A stretch of 64,000 nucleotides of DNA from Olivibacter jilunii. GTDB lineage: Bacteria; Bacteroidota; Bacteroidia; Sphingobacteriales; Sphingobacteriaceae. The stretch covers positions 310,001-374,000 of the forward strand of contig NZ_LR027849.1 of NCBI RefSeq assembly GCF_900607235.1, given 5' to 3'. Positions within the stretch are counted from its first letter, which is position 1. Each line of letters begins with the position of its first letter. A model generated the notes under the pieces. It saw only the letters and a list, made by a program, of their open reading frames with translations, made no database searches and had not been told where the DNA came from. Below, piece after piece: positions 27,388-35,040 of this stretch. The translations under genes were made by a program, and so were the position numbers.

Positions 27388-28926
27388 ATGACACCAATAA
27401 CAAACAACTTAAAACCATGGGTGGGCCTCATTTTATTGAGTATTGCCTTATTAAGTTCCCAATTCGGATACGGACAGCAAAAATCCGGGAAACCAAATAT
27501 TATTTATATATACGCTGATGATTTGGGTTATGGCGACGTAAGTGCGTATGGCGCTACAAAAATACAGACACCCAACCTCGATCGTTTGGCTGCCAGCGGT
27601 ATACGATTTACCAATGCACATACAACCTCTGCTACTTGTACCCCATCCCGTTTTGGTTTGATGACGGGTATTTATCCTTGGCGACAGCAGGGCACGGGCG
27701 TCCTTCCGGGCGATGCAAAGCTGATTATTCCCACCGATCGAGTAAGCTTGCCGAAAATTTTTAAAAAGGCGGGCTACCACACCGCCGTGGTTGGTAAATG
27801 GCATTTAGGTCTGGGGACACAGGTGAAGAAGAATTGGAATACAGATGTAAAGCCAGGCCCAAATGAGGTCGGTTTCGATTATTCGTTTATTTTTCCCGCA
27901 ACAGCGGACCGTGTACCCACCGTATTTATGGAAAATCATCGCGTGTTAGGGCTTGATCAGAACGACCCGATAGAAGTAGATTACCAACAACCGGTAGGCA
28001 ATGATCCCACAGGTAAAGAACATCCGGAGTTGCTGAAGATGCATTCATCACCCGGACAAGGGCATAATCAAACCATTGTAAACGGTATCGGACGTATTGG
28101 CTATATGAGCGGTGGCCATCGGGCAAGATGGGTCGATGAGGAAGTTTCTACCACATTTCTTTCGGTTGCGCAGGAATATATAAAACGGAATAAAGAGCGA
28201 CCCTTTTTTCTTTATTTTGCGTTGACTGAACCCCACGTGCCCCGTATGCCCGCCACTATATTTAAGGGAAAAAGCAATCTAGGTTACCGAGGAGACGCTA
28301 TTCTGCAATTGGACTGGACTGTTGGACAGATCATGGATCAAATAGAGTCACTCGGCTTGTCCGACAATACGCTGATTATCTTCTCGAGTGATAATGGACC
28401 GGTGTTGGATGATGGCTATCAAGATGGTGCAGTAAGCCAACGAAATGGGCATATGCCTGCCGGGCCCTTAAGAGGAGGCAAATACAGTATATTCGAGGGA
28501 GGTACACGCGTGCCCTTCATTGTCAGTGGGGCAGGAGCAGCTAAGGGTGTTACTTCAGATGCACTTCTTTGTCAGATCGATCTGCTCGCCTCCGTTGCCG
28601 ATATGCTGGGGCAGGCGATACCGAAAGGAGAGGCCTTCGATAGTCAGGCTTTATGGGACACCTTTCTTGGAAAAGATAAAGAGGGAAGAAGTCACTTGAT
28701 TGAACACGCCGGAAGTCTAGCTGTTATTAAAGGAAAATGGAAATACATTGAGCCGGGCAATGGACGGGCTTATGCCAAGTTAACCGACACAGAATTAGGA
28801 AATGCGCCACATCCGCAATTATATGATCTATCAAAAGATATGGGTGAAAAAAATAACGTGGCAGATACTCATCCGAAGATGGTGAAGGAGTTGGCTGCTA
28901 TTTTAGCAGCCGAACGTAACAAATAA
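27388..28926 (+). CDS. Secreted type I sulfatase (formylglycine-dependent)
   Basis: A 512-residue arylsulfatase-fold enzyme with a signal peptide ending near GYG-Q. IIYIYADDLGYGDVSAYG (about 38-55) holds the first metal-binding Asp pair. The activation motif C-T-P-S-R (Cys84) followed by FGLMTG matches C-x-P-x-R, so Cys84 should become formylglycine. VVGKWHLGLG (about 131-140), EPHVPRMP (about 284) and SSDNGP (about 332) supply the other metal and sulfate ligands. It hydrolyses sulfate esters, probably on sugars, in the periplasm. No formylglycine-generating or anSME maturase gene is in the window, so it must be encoded elsewhere. The upstream palindrome suggests co-regulation with the sulfatase at 29.4-31.0 kb. 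Confidence 0.92.
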   Translation: MTPITNNLKPWVGLILLSIALLSSQFGYGQQKSGKPNIIYIYADDLGYGDVSAYGATKIQTPNLDRLAASGIRFTNAHTTSATCTPSRFGLMTGIYPWRQQGTGVLPGDAKLIIPTDRVSLPKIFKKAGYHTAVVGKWHLGLGTQVKKNWNTDVKPGPNEVGFDYSFIFPATADRVPTVFMENHRVLGLDQNDPIEVDYQQPVGNDPTGKEHPELLKMHSSPGQGHNQTIVNGIGRIGYMSGGHRARWVDEEVSTTFLSVAQEYIKRNKERPFFLYFALTEPHVPRMPATIFKGKSNLGYRGDAILQLDWTVGQIMDQIESLGLSDNTLIIFSSDNGPVLDDGYQDGAVSQRNGHMPAGPLRGGKYSIFEGGTRVPFIVSGAGAAKGVTSDALLCQIDLLASVADMLGQAIPKGEAFDSQALWDTFLGKDKEGRSHLIEHAGSLAVIKGKWKYIEPGNGRAYAKLTDTELGNAPHPQLYDLSKDMGEKNNVADTHPKMVKELAAILAAERNK

Positions 28927-29089
28927 AGGAAATCTCCGTAGCCGATACAGTATTCGGGAAGGAAGACATCGGTTCATTCGGAAGATATTATGCTGAAATT
29001 TCTATAAAACGTACAAAAAAATAAAAAATTAATAATAAACAATCGTTTGTGTAATATAAGGGTGGTATATTAGAATAAAAATTATTGCC

Positions 29090-29344
29090 ATGCATTTGAA
29101 ACTACCTTTATTAAGTAAATTACTCAAATTAGAGATTACAACGATAGGAGATATTCGACTGATTTGGTTGAATGATACGTATGTGATTACCGAGAACCCG
29201 GTGACGCTGGACGTTGAAATAGATTGTTTGGATACTTACGAATCTCAATCACTTTCCGCTAATGAGTTAACCGATATTCTGACTTTCAAGAAAACAAAGT
29301 CCTTATCGGCGGGCCAACGAAAGATGAAAATAGCTAATTCGTAA
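29090..29344 (+). CDS. Small hypothetical protein (84 aa)
   Basis: I do not recognise this protein. It is an 84-residue frame between two convergent sulfatase genes, beginning MHLKLPLLSKLLKLEITTIGD and ending KTKSLSAGQRKMKIANS. There is no signal peptide, transmembrane helix or metal motif. The first 18 residues are amphipathic and leucine/lysine-rich, the middle is acidic, and the tail is basic. The upstream DNA is AT-rich without an obvious promoter, and the frame could be fortuitous. The 72 bp to the next stop codon hold no hairpin that I can support. Confidence 0.4.
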   Translation: MHLKLPLLSKLLKLEITTIGDIRLIWLNDTYVITENPVTLDVEIDCLDTYESQSLSANELTDILTFKKTKSLSAGQRKMKIANS

Positions 29345-29416
29345 GTGTCGTTGCCTTTTCACTTTATCAATTGACTTTTTGAATATCAGTCACATCAACA
29401 ATAACCACATTGCTGT

Positions 29417-30952
29417 TTAGTCGTGCCTGTCGGGCATGGGGACAGGTTGGCCACTTGTCTTGTTTATTGGCATAGGTGCCCTCCATTTTCTTAATTTATC
29501 GCTTAACAATTGGCCGAGTTCTTTCACTTTATCCGAATAGTGAACAGCTAAATTATGTGATTCCCGAATATCATTTTTTAAGTTATATAGCTCAAAGCTT
29601 GTATCACGCATATTATAAATAAGCTTCCAATCCCCTTTCCGAATAGCGCTTTTATAGTTGATACCCGGGCCATCGTCCGTTGTCCATTTGTTTGGCGAGT
29701 GCCATATTAATGCACGTGTTGAGTCGCTCAAATTGGGATTTTTAAGGTAGGGAACAAAACTCTTGCCATCGATGCTTTGCAAAATTTCTGTTGATGGAAC
29801 ACTTGCCATTTCTAAAATGCTGGGAAAAAAATCTTCAATCATTACGTATTGGTTTACCACCGAACCGGCTTTTGCAACACCGGGCCATTTCACGAGCATG
29901 GGTTCGCGGATTCCGCCTTCATAAACTGAGCCTTTTCCGGCCCTTAAAGGTGAATTTTGGCTATGCGGTGATCCACCCCTTGGTGGCGATAAACTCAAAC
30001 CTCCATTATCACTCATAAAAATGACGATGGTATTATCGGCTATTCCCTTTTCTTGTAGATAGTCCATCAGGTCGCCTAAGCTTTTATCCATACCTTCCAA
30101 TAACGAGGCATACATCGCTTCAGATTCTCCTAAACCAGTATCGATGTATTTTTGATAAAAGCGTTTATCAGCCTGCAATGGGACATGTACGGCATAATGC
30201 GCCATATTCAAATAAAAAGGCTTCCCTTCTTTAATCGGCTGTTCCAGTGCCTTGATTGCCTCCAAAGTGAGTGCTTCCGTGAGAAAGGTATCCCTTCCAT
30301 AATATTCTTCTAGATCAGGTACAGCCTGCCAACTTGCCTTGCCTGGAAGATTGCCATAATTTTCCTGCCCCAAATAATTCTGTGGATGTCCGGCGGCATG
30401 GCCCGAGATATTAACCATAAAACCCATATTATAAGGATTGGCCCCCGGCGTTCCGGCAGAGCCCCAATGAGCTTTCCCTACATGAACGGTAAAGTAGCCG
30501 GCATCTTTCAAAATTTTCGGAAAAGGGGTTGCATGAAAGGTATGCGGAATATTCGGCACCGGGCTCATACCATTATAATTCCAGGATGCTGCGCCAAACT
30601 GTTTATCAAGAGCATCGGTATTATTATTAGGAGCGGGAGAAGTCCAATTCGTCACACCATGATGAGCTGCTGTCATGCCCGACAGCATACTGACACGTGT
30701 AGGCGTGCATACGGGGTTTGCGTAGGCATTGGTGAATTTAGCGCCTTCTTTTGCCAAACGTTCCATATTGGGTGTATGGTATTTCCGATTTAAGGACGTA
30801 ATCTCTGTCCAAAAGGGCTCTGAGCTATCTTGCCATCCCATATCATCAACCAAAAAAACAATGATATTGGGACGCTTTTTGGATTGTCCGAATGCAAAAG
30901 TTGATGTGGCTGATAGAAGGAATACAAGGCAAAAAATAATAAATTTCATCAT
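29417..30952 (-). CDS. Secreted type I sulfatase (formylglycine-dependent)
   Basis: A 511-residue sulfatase (a second Met follows the first immediately, so the start could be 30949). The signal peptide ends near AFG-Q. NIIVFLVDDMGWQDSS (about 29-44) carries the metal-binding Asp pair. C-T-P-T-R (Cys82) followed by VSMLSGM is the formylglycine motif. VHVGKAHWGSAG and FMSDNGGLSLSPPRGGSPHSQ supply further ligands. It removes sulfate from a periplasmic substrate, probably a carbohydrate. It differs enough from the 27.4-kb sulfatase in loop and C-terminal sequence to suggest a different sulfated position. The upstream site at 31104-31117 shares its core with that gene's operator. Confidence 0.92.
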   Translation of the reverse strand: MMKFIIFCLVFLLSATSTFAFGQSKKRPNIIVFLVDDMGWQDSSEPFWTEITSLNRKYHTPNMERLAKEGAKFTNAYANPVCTPTRVSMLSGMTAAHHGVTNWTSPAPNNNTDALDKQFGAASWNYNGMSPVPNIPHTFHATPFPKILKDAGYFTVHVGKAHWGSAGTPGANPYNMGFMVNISGHAAGHPQNYLGQENYGNLPGKASWQAVPDLEEYYGRDTFLTEALTLEAIKALEQPIKEGKPFYLNMAHYAVHVPLQADKRFYQKYIDTGLGESEAMYASLLEGMDKSLGDLMDYLQEKGIADNTIVIFMSDNGGLSLSPPRGGSPHSQNSPLRAGKGSVYEGGIREPMLVKWPGVAKAGSVVNQYVMIEDFFPSILEMASVPSTEILQSIDGKSFVPYLKNPNLSDSTRALIWHSPNKWTTDDGPGINYKSAIRKGDWKLIYNMRDTSFELYNLKNDIRESHNLAVHYSDKVKELGQLLSDKLRKWRAPMPINKTSGQPVPMPDRHD

Positions 30953-31103
30953 CTACAGGTTAAAATAAACCATAACATACATTCTTTGAGATGTGTTTGG
31001 CCCATTGGTAACATGATCCGGTCTTTAAGCGGTGTATAGCAGTTAAGAATAATGTAAAAGCAATAGTAGTATAAAAAAGAAGGAAAACAAAATTGACAAT
31101 AAA

Positions 31104-31117
31104 CGCAATCGGTTGCA
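31104..31117. promoter_or_regulatory. Palindromic operator candidate upstream of sulfatase 2
   Basis: CGCAA-TCGG-TTGCA is identical in 13 of 14 bases to the site at 27216-27229 and lies 151 bp before the start of the leftward sulfatase, almost the same distance as at the first sulfatase (158 bp). Confidence 0.5.
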
Positions 31118-31214
31118 TTAAATGGAGTACTTCTTTCGGTACGCCTATGATATATTAAGGGGTTATTCTTCTTCTTGTTACCTACCTATAACCATGTTGT
31201 GGGGTGTCTAAAGA

Positions 31215-31245
31215 AACGCTCCGAAATGGGGAGTAACGGAGCGTT
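31215..31245 (-). terminator. Hairpin with T-rich tail on the minus strand
   Basis: AACGCTCCG (31215-31223) pairs with CGGAGCGTT (31237-31245) around a 13-nt loop. Read leftward the stem is followed by TCTTTAG. It would suit a leftward transcript ending here, such as one over 31264-31491. Confidence 0.45.
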
Positions 31246-31263
31246 CGCTAACCAATTATAAAC

Positions 31264-31491
31264 CTAATTATGAGAAGGCGATTTTTTATAGGACAAAGAT
31301 AATTTCGTTGCATTAATCGTGTGTTTAGCTTGTATTAATTTTTCTGTCCACTGATTTGCTTTAGCCTTCAAAAATTCGGCTTTACATAGTACGCCTAATG
31401 GAGAATTGCTTACCAGGCGGCGATGAAAATAAAATTCCGAATTTTCTTGTTTTACTTTGAAATACAAAGTACTTTTGAATAGAAATAACAA
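31264..31491 (-). CDS. Doubtful small hypothetical protein (75 aa)
   Basis: I do not recognise this protein. The frame is lysine-rich, with FLKAKANQWTEKLIQAKHTINATKLSLSYKKSP near the end. In favour: a hairpin with a T-rich tail follows 19 bp after the stop. Against: its 5' end overlaps the promoter of the oppositely oriented gene at 31520, and it has no internal Met to allow a later start. There is no signal peptide or membrane helix. Confidence 0.28.
   Translation of the reverse strand: MLFLFKSTLYFKVKQENSEFYFHRRLVSNSPLGVLCKAEFLKAKANQWTEKLIQAKHTINATKLSLSYKKSPSHN
31447..31477 (+). promoter_or_regulatory. Bacteroidota-type promoter for the membrane-protein gene at 31520
   Basis: TTG (31447-31449), 20 bp, then TACTTTTG (31470-31477) matches TTG-N20-TAnnTTTG. 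The start codon lies 43 bp after the -7 box. Confidence 0.55.
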
Positions 31492-31519
31492 ATAGATTAT
31501 TCACTAAATTTTTCAAAGC

Positions 31520-32086
31520 ATGAAAAAGCAAAGCAGCATTTATTCATCTATTATAGGTGTCGCATGTGTCACCCTGTTCCTATTGCTGATCCCTTTCGTA
31601 GCCATGCACTTTACCAACGAGGTAAACTGGAGCTCGCTTGATTTTATTATTATGGGAGCGCTTATATTCGGAACGGGGATTTCATTTACGTGGCTGGTTA
31701 GGCGATCGCCCAATCTCATGTATCGAATTGCCATCAGCATAACGGTCGTGGCCACCTTTTTAATGATCTGGGCCAACTTAGCAGTAGGCCTGATCGGCAG
31801 CGGCCCAAATATCGGCAACCTTATGTATATAGCAGTAGCCATCGTCGTGATCGTTGGCTCCTTGCTATCGCAGTTCAAAGCGGCCGGTATGGAACGTGCC
31901 ATGTATGTCACCGTACTGACACTGGTAGTGCTTGCAACAATTGCCCTTCTTGCAGGTATGCAGCATCATGGCAGCTCGGTCATCGAAATATTGGGCGTTA
32001 ATGGTTTCTTCGCCGGCCTGTTTCTAGTTTCGGCAGCATTATTTCATTATGCGGCTAAAAATGCATTAAATAGGACTTCGCTATGA
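31520..32086 (+). CDS. Hypothetical integral membrane protein (188 aa)
   Basis: I do not recognise a named family. The 188-residue protein has about six hydrophobic segments (around 11-30, 41-60, 70-92, 100-116, 127-144 and 155-175) with short loops, and a KAAGMERAMY loop between TM4 and TM5. There are no charged catalytic motifs in the membrane. The N-terminus MKKQSSIYSS is not a cleavable signal. It appears to be a single-gene unit with its own promoter. The 3' neighbour is a small leftward frame with a terminator, so no operon context helps. Confidence 0.75.
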   Translation: MKKQSSIYSSIIGVACVTLFLLLIPFVAMHFTNEVNWSSLDFIIMGALIFGTGISFTWLVRRSPNLMYRIAISITVVATFLMIWANLAVGLIGSGPNIGNLMYIAVAIVVIVGSLLSQFKAAGMERAMYVTVLTLVVLATIALLAGMQHHGSSVIEILGVNGFFAGLFLVSAALFHYAAKNALNRTSL

Positions 32087-32157
32087 AATGATCAGATCAG
32101 TGCGAAGGTAAACCGGCAATACATGTGAAATTTGATGAATCAGTTGCTAGAGTAGTA

Positions 32158-32181
32158 AAAAAAATGGCGGCCGAAGCCGCC
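32158..32181 (-). terminator. Rho-independent terminator on the minus strand
   Basis: GGCGGC (32166-32171) and GCCGCC (32176-32181) form a 6-bp GC-only stem. Read leftward it is closed by a TTCG tetraloop and followed by A and then a run of eight T. It lies 7 bp after the stop of the short leftward frame at 32189-32254 and points away from every longer gene nearby. Confidence 0.75.
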
Positions 32182-32188
32182 TCCCATG

Positions 32189-32254
32189 TCACTTTCCCTT
32201 TGTTAATTCTTTAAGGCATGCACGTTTGTCGGTCATGCCGGTGCCGAAATACAT
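32189..32254 (-). CDS. Candidate microprotein (21 aa) with its own terminator
   Basis: I do not recognise this protein. From ATG 32254 the frame reads MYFGTGMTDKRACLKEL and then TKGK and a TGA (32189-32191). A second ATG gives a 15-residue version. The frame stays open upstream to 32353 (55 codons in all, including HPIYRKTLGANYQ just before the Met), but no further ATG is present, so either a longer protein starts at GTG near 32347 or this is the tail of a decayed gene. The reasons for listing it are the well-formed terminator 7 bp downstream and the balanced, protein-like composition. It may equally be a small RNA with that terminator. Confidence 0.35.
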   Translation of the reverse strand: MYFGTGMTDKRACLKELTKGK

Positions 32255-32531
32255 TTGGTAATTCGCACCTAATGTTTTTCGATAGATAGGATGCTTGAGT
32301 GAAACAAAAGTGAGAAATATAGCGAAACGATGAAAGAGGTATAACACTATTTTTCATATAGGATTTTTCCTGTTTTTATGAAAAAGTGTTTAATATAATC
32401 TGTAACGATCACAGGTTGGTTGAATTAATGTGAAAATCATCCCGAAAATTTTTTAGATCTGTAAAACAATATAGGGAGGCATATCGTATGTAATATATCC
32501 TTAACTTATATGAAAGATTAAATACATATCT

Positions 32532-33827
32532 ATGTTTTCAAAAACTAAACTTTTCCTCACTATAGGGCTGAGCTTGCTGTTGTTATTGATAGCCTTTTCG
32601 GGGTACCGTATCAATGCCCTATCACGGCAGCAAGTGCAGATTATGGAAGACTATAGTACCGTAAATAGCATTGCATTCGGCATTCTTTCTATTAATAAAT
32701 GGGAAGAAAAGATAACTACAATAGTTGAAAAACAAATTCAGCAGTTCAGTTTTACGCCGGAGCAAAGGGTTGAGCTGCAGAAAGAAGTGGAAAAAATGCT
32801 TCATGCTATGATCGATAAAGCCATGAGTAATCTGACGAAAAAGCAAACGAGCATCAAAGGAAAAATACGGAAGGCAGCAGTCAATGTTTTTGTCGATGAA
32901 GATCAATTACACGATCAGGTTCCCGGTTTTGCAAAAACCATTGTCGATCAGGTAAACAAACCATCCACCAAGAAAACCTTGAAAAATCTGGCCGAAGATA
33001 AACTGGATGAAGTAAAAGAAACGACTTTCGACAGCTCTATGGTGGCGCAACGAAAAGTAACCAACGCCATTTTCAGTAAATACGGTGCGCGAAACAGTAC
33101 CGGCTTCAAAAAGAAGACGGATAAACTATTTGCCGATATCCGCTACGAGAGCTATGCGTATACGCTTGTTGTTTTTGCCTGTATTTTACTGTTGTTGGCC
33201 TTGTGGAAATATTTCATCGATCATCAGGAATTGCAAAAATCATTATTTATTTTTTCACTTTTAGCCGCTGGCGTTGTGTTAATTGTAGGCGTTTCATCGG
33301 TCATGATTGAGGTGGAAGCAAGGTTGGAGAAGATAGACTTCCACTTAATGGGAGAACATCTCATTTTTGAAGACCAAGTTCTTTTCTTTCAGAGCAAGAG
33401 TATTATGGATGTGGTAGTAATTCTTTTGAAGAATGCCAAGATCGATTCCATCGTGGTAGGTCTGCTCATTTTAACATTCAGTGTATTCTTTCCGCTCGGT
33501 AAGCTCATTTCATCGGGCCTTTATCTCTTGCGCGAGTCGAGCAGAAAGAATAAATTCGTCCATTTTTTCGCTTTCAAGTCCGGTAAATGGAGCATGGCCG
33601 ACGTCATGGTGGTGGCAATCATGTTGACCTATATTGGTATGAACAGTATGCTAACTTCTCAGTTAGCCGTTTTAAACATCAAGGAAGACAATATTACGAG
33701 TATTGCAACAAACAATACCTCTTTACAACCGGGCTATATGGTGTTTGTTCTATTTGTCGTATTTGCCTTAATCCTGTCGGAAATACTAAATAGAATCACC
33801 AAAAAGATAGCCGAAATTTCATCTTAA
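32532..33827 (+). CDS. PqiA-like (paraquat-inducible protein A family) membrane protein
   Basis: A 431-residue membrane protein. There is one N-terminal hydrophobic segment (5-25), then a long charged, probably coiled, periplasmic region (about 30-205, rich in Lys and Glu, with VEKQIQQFSFTPEQRVELQKEVEKM). Four hydrophobic segments follow (about 208-226, 235-258, 303-325 and 350-420 region). FPLGKLISSGLYLL and SGKWSMADVMVVAIMLTYIG (about 318-372) match the conserved PqiA pattern with WSM-DV. PqiA proteins work with MCE-domain proteins in envelope lipid movement, but no MCE or PqiB gene is present here. The large soluble insert is unlike E. coli PqiA. The function is inferred from the C-terminal motif only. 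Confidence 0.65.
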   Translation: MFSKTKLFLTIGLSLLLLLIAFSGYRINALSRQQVQIMEDYSTVNSIAFGILSINKWEEKITTIVEKQIQQFSFTPEQRVELQKEVEKMLHAMIDKAMSNLTKKQTSIKGKIRKAAVNVFVDEDQLHDQVPGFAKTIVDQVNKPSTKKTLKNLAEDKLDEVKETTFDSSMVAQRKVTNAIFSKYGARNSTGFKKKTDKLFADIRYESYAYTLVVFACILLLLALWKYFIDHQELQKSLFIFSLLAAGVVLIVGVSSVMIEVEARLEKIDFHLMGEHLIFEDQVLFFQSKSIMDVVVILLKNAKIDSIVVGLLILTFSVFFPLGKLISSGLYLLRESSRKNKFVHFFAFKSGKWSMADVMVVAIMLTYIGMNSMLTSQLAVLNIKEDNITSIATNNTSLQPGYMVFVLFVVFALILSEILNRITKKIAEISS

Positions 33828-33861
33828 ATCAGCTATATGAATAGTTGCCGGTTTATTTGAC

Positions 33862-34755
33862 TTACTTTAATGCCATATTTCTCTTCCTTCCGTACAAATA
33901 GGCGATGTTGAAAATCACAACGGCCGTGAAAATCATCCCAAAGGCAATGAGCTGAACCGTATTGATCGGTTCTTTATAATAGAGAATGGCCAATAAGAAA
34001 CTAATGATGGGATTTAAATATAATAAGGTGCCGACAATAGAAGAATCCAACCCTTTAAGAGCAAAAATATTGAGGAACAGGGGAATAATGGTGTAACCTA
34101 CTGCAATAATTGCAACAAGGCCATAGAATGTCATTGTTTTAGGTACCGTAGTATCAATGACCGTTAAAATCGGGAGCAGCAAGAAGGTGCTCACGACAAT
34201 ATGAATGGTTAATGTGAAAAATTTATCCATCTGAAAGGTATTCTTTTGAAGCACTAAATAGATTGCATACGAAAGCGCGATCACCATGCTGTAAATCAAA
34301 TCCATAAAATGGCCATATGCAAGGATAAGGCAACTAATCAAGCTTAACAGTACAGCAAACCATTGTCCTATATTCAGTTTTTCACGCAAAAAAAGGCTGG
34401 CTAGAACTGTCGTTAAGATCGGACAGATCAGGTATGCCAAAGACGTGGCGTTGACACTGACTGCATTCATCACATAAATAAACGAGAACCAATTCAACCC
34501 GAGCATAATGGCACTGAAGAACATATTTATCAGCAGTTTTACTCTTTCTTTTGGCGATATTGTTTTGACATAATGGATACTGGCAAAAGTTTGTTTTCTT
34601 CTGAACATAAAACAAACGAAAGCGATACTAATGGCAGCAAAGATGACGCGGTGAATAAGAATATCCAGCGCCGCATAAGCACTTAACGGTTTTAGTACTA
34701 GAGCAAAAGTGCCCCAAATAGCGAAGCCTAATACGGCAGATAGATAATGTTTCAT
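33862..34755 (-). CDS. EamA family transporter, RarD type
   Basis: A 297-residue drug/metabolite transporter with ten hydrophobic helices in two EamA repeats (about 5-140 and 150-290). GFAIWGTFALVLKPLSAYAALDILIHRVIF at the N-terminus, GLNWFSFIYVMNAVSVNATSLAYLICPILTTVLASLFLREKL in the middle, and SSIVGTLLYLNPIISFLLAILYYKEPI near the end are RarD-like. RarD proteins are named from chloramphenicol sensitivity, but their physiological substrates are mostly unknown. The gene stands alone, leftward, separated from the SusD gene upstream by a 38-bp palindrome. Confidence 0.85.
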   Translation of the reverse strand: MKHYLSAVLGFAIWGTFALVLKPLSAYAALDILIHRVIFAAISIAFVCFMFRRKQTFASIHYVKTISPKERVKLLINMFFSAIMLGLNWFSFIYVMNAVSVNATSLAYLICPILTTVLASLFLREKLNIGQWFAVLLSLISCLILAYGHFMDLIYSMVIALSYAIYLVLQKNTFQMDKFFTLTIHIVVSTFLLLPILTVIDTTVPKTMTFYGLVAIIAVGYTIIPLFLNIFALKGLDSSIVGTLLYLNPIISFLLAILYYKEPINTVQLIAFGMIFTAVVIFNIAYLYGRKRNMALK

Positions 34756-34948
34756 TAAGATGTAAAGCTAACACTTGATATGACGGCATGCGGTTGGAAA
34801 AAACTGTCTTTGTTATGGGCTAATATACGTCATTTTCTTTAAACTCAGTCGTTTCATTCCGACCTATCAGCTTCAGCTAGGCTGGTGAGGAGGGGTAACG
34901 GATTTTACCTAACTTGGTTATAAGTAAATATGGTTGATGTCACCGAGT

Positions 34949-34986
34949 CAAGGTTTAAAACTCGTTTTAACGAGTTTTAAACCTTG
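34949..34986. repeat. 38-bp near-perfect AT-rich palindrome (terminator or cruciform)
   Basis: CAAGGTTTAAAACTCGTT (34949-34966) is the exact reverse complement of AACGAGTTTTAAACCTTG (34969-34986), an 18-bp stem with a 2-nt loop. It lies 54 bp past the stop of the leftward SusD gene and upstream of rarD. No T-run follows on either strand, so its role as a terminator is uncertain; a protein-binding site or an attenuating hairpin is possible. Confidence 0.6.
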
Positions 34987-35040
34987 TAAATTAATTATAG
35001 GTAAACCAAACAAAATCGTCGATACTCTATACCAAAGTGA

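Larger units (their letters stand above)
30953..31519. other. Region between sulfatase 2 and the next membrane-protein gene
   Basis: It holds the palindromic site 31104-31117, a 9-bp hairpin (31215-31245), a doubtful 75-codon leftward frame (31264-31491), and the promoter 31447-31477 for the rightward gene at 31520. No other gene is evident. Confidence 0.55.
32087..32531. other. 445-bp region with a hidden short leftward frame and terminator
   Basis: No long reading frame is present. On the minus strand a short frame ends at 32189 and is followed after a few bases by a perfect hairpin and eight T. The rest (about 32354-32531) is AT-rich and looks like the upstream region of the PqiA-like gene. 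Confidence 0.5.

Noticed and set aside
30386-30793. 135-codon rightward frame opposite sulfatase 2
   Set aside because: It is a shadow of a well-supported sulfatase gene and its sequence is low in recognisable structure.
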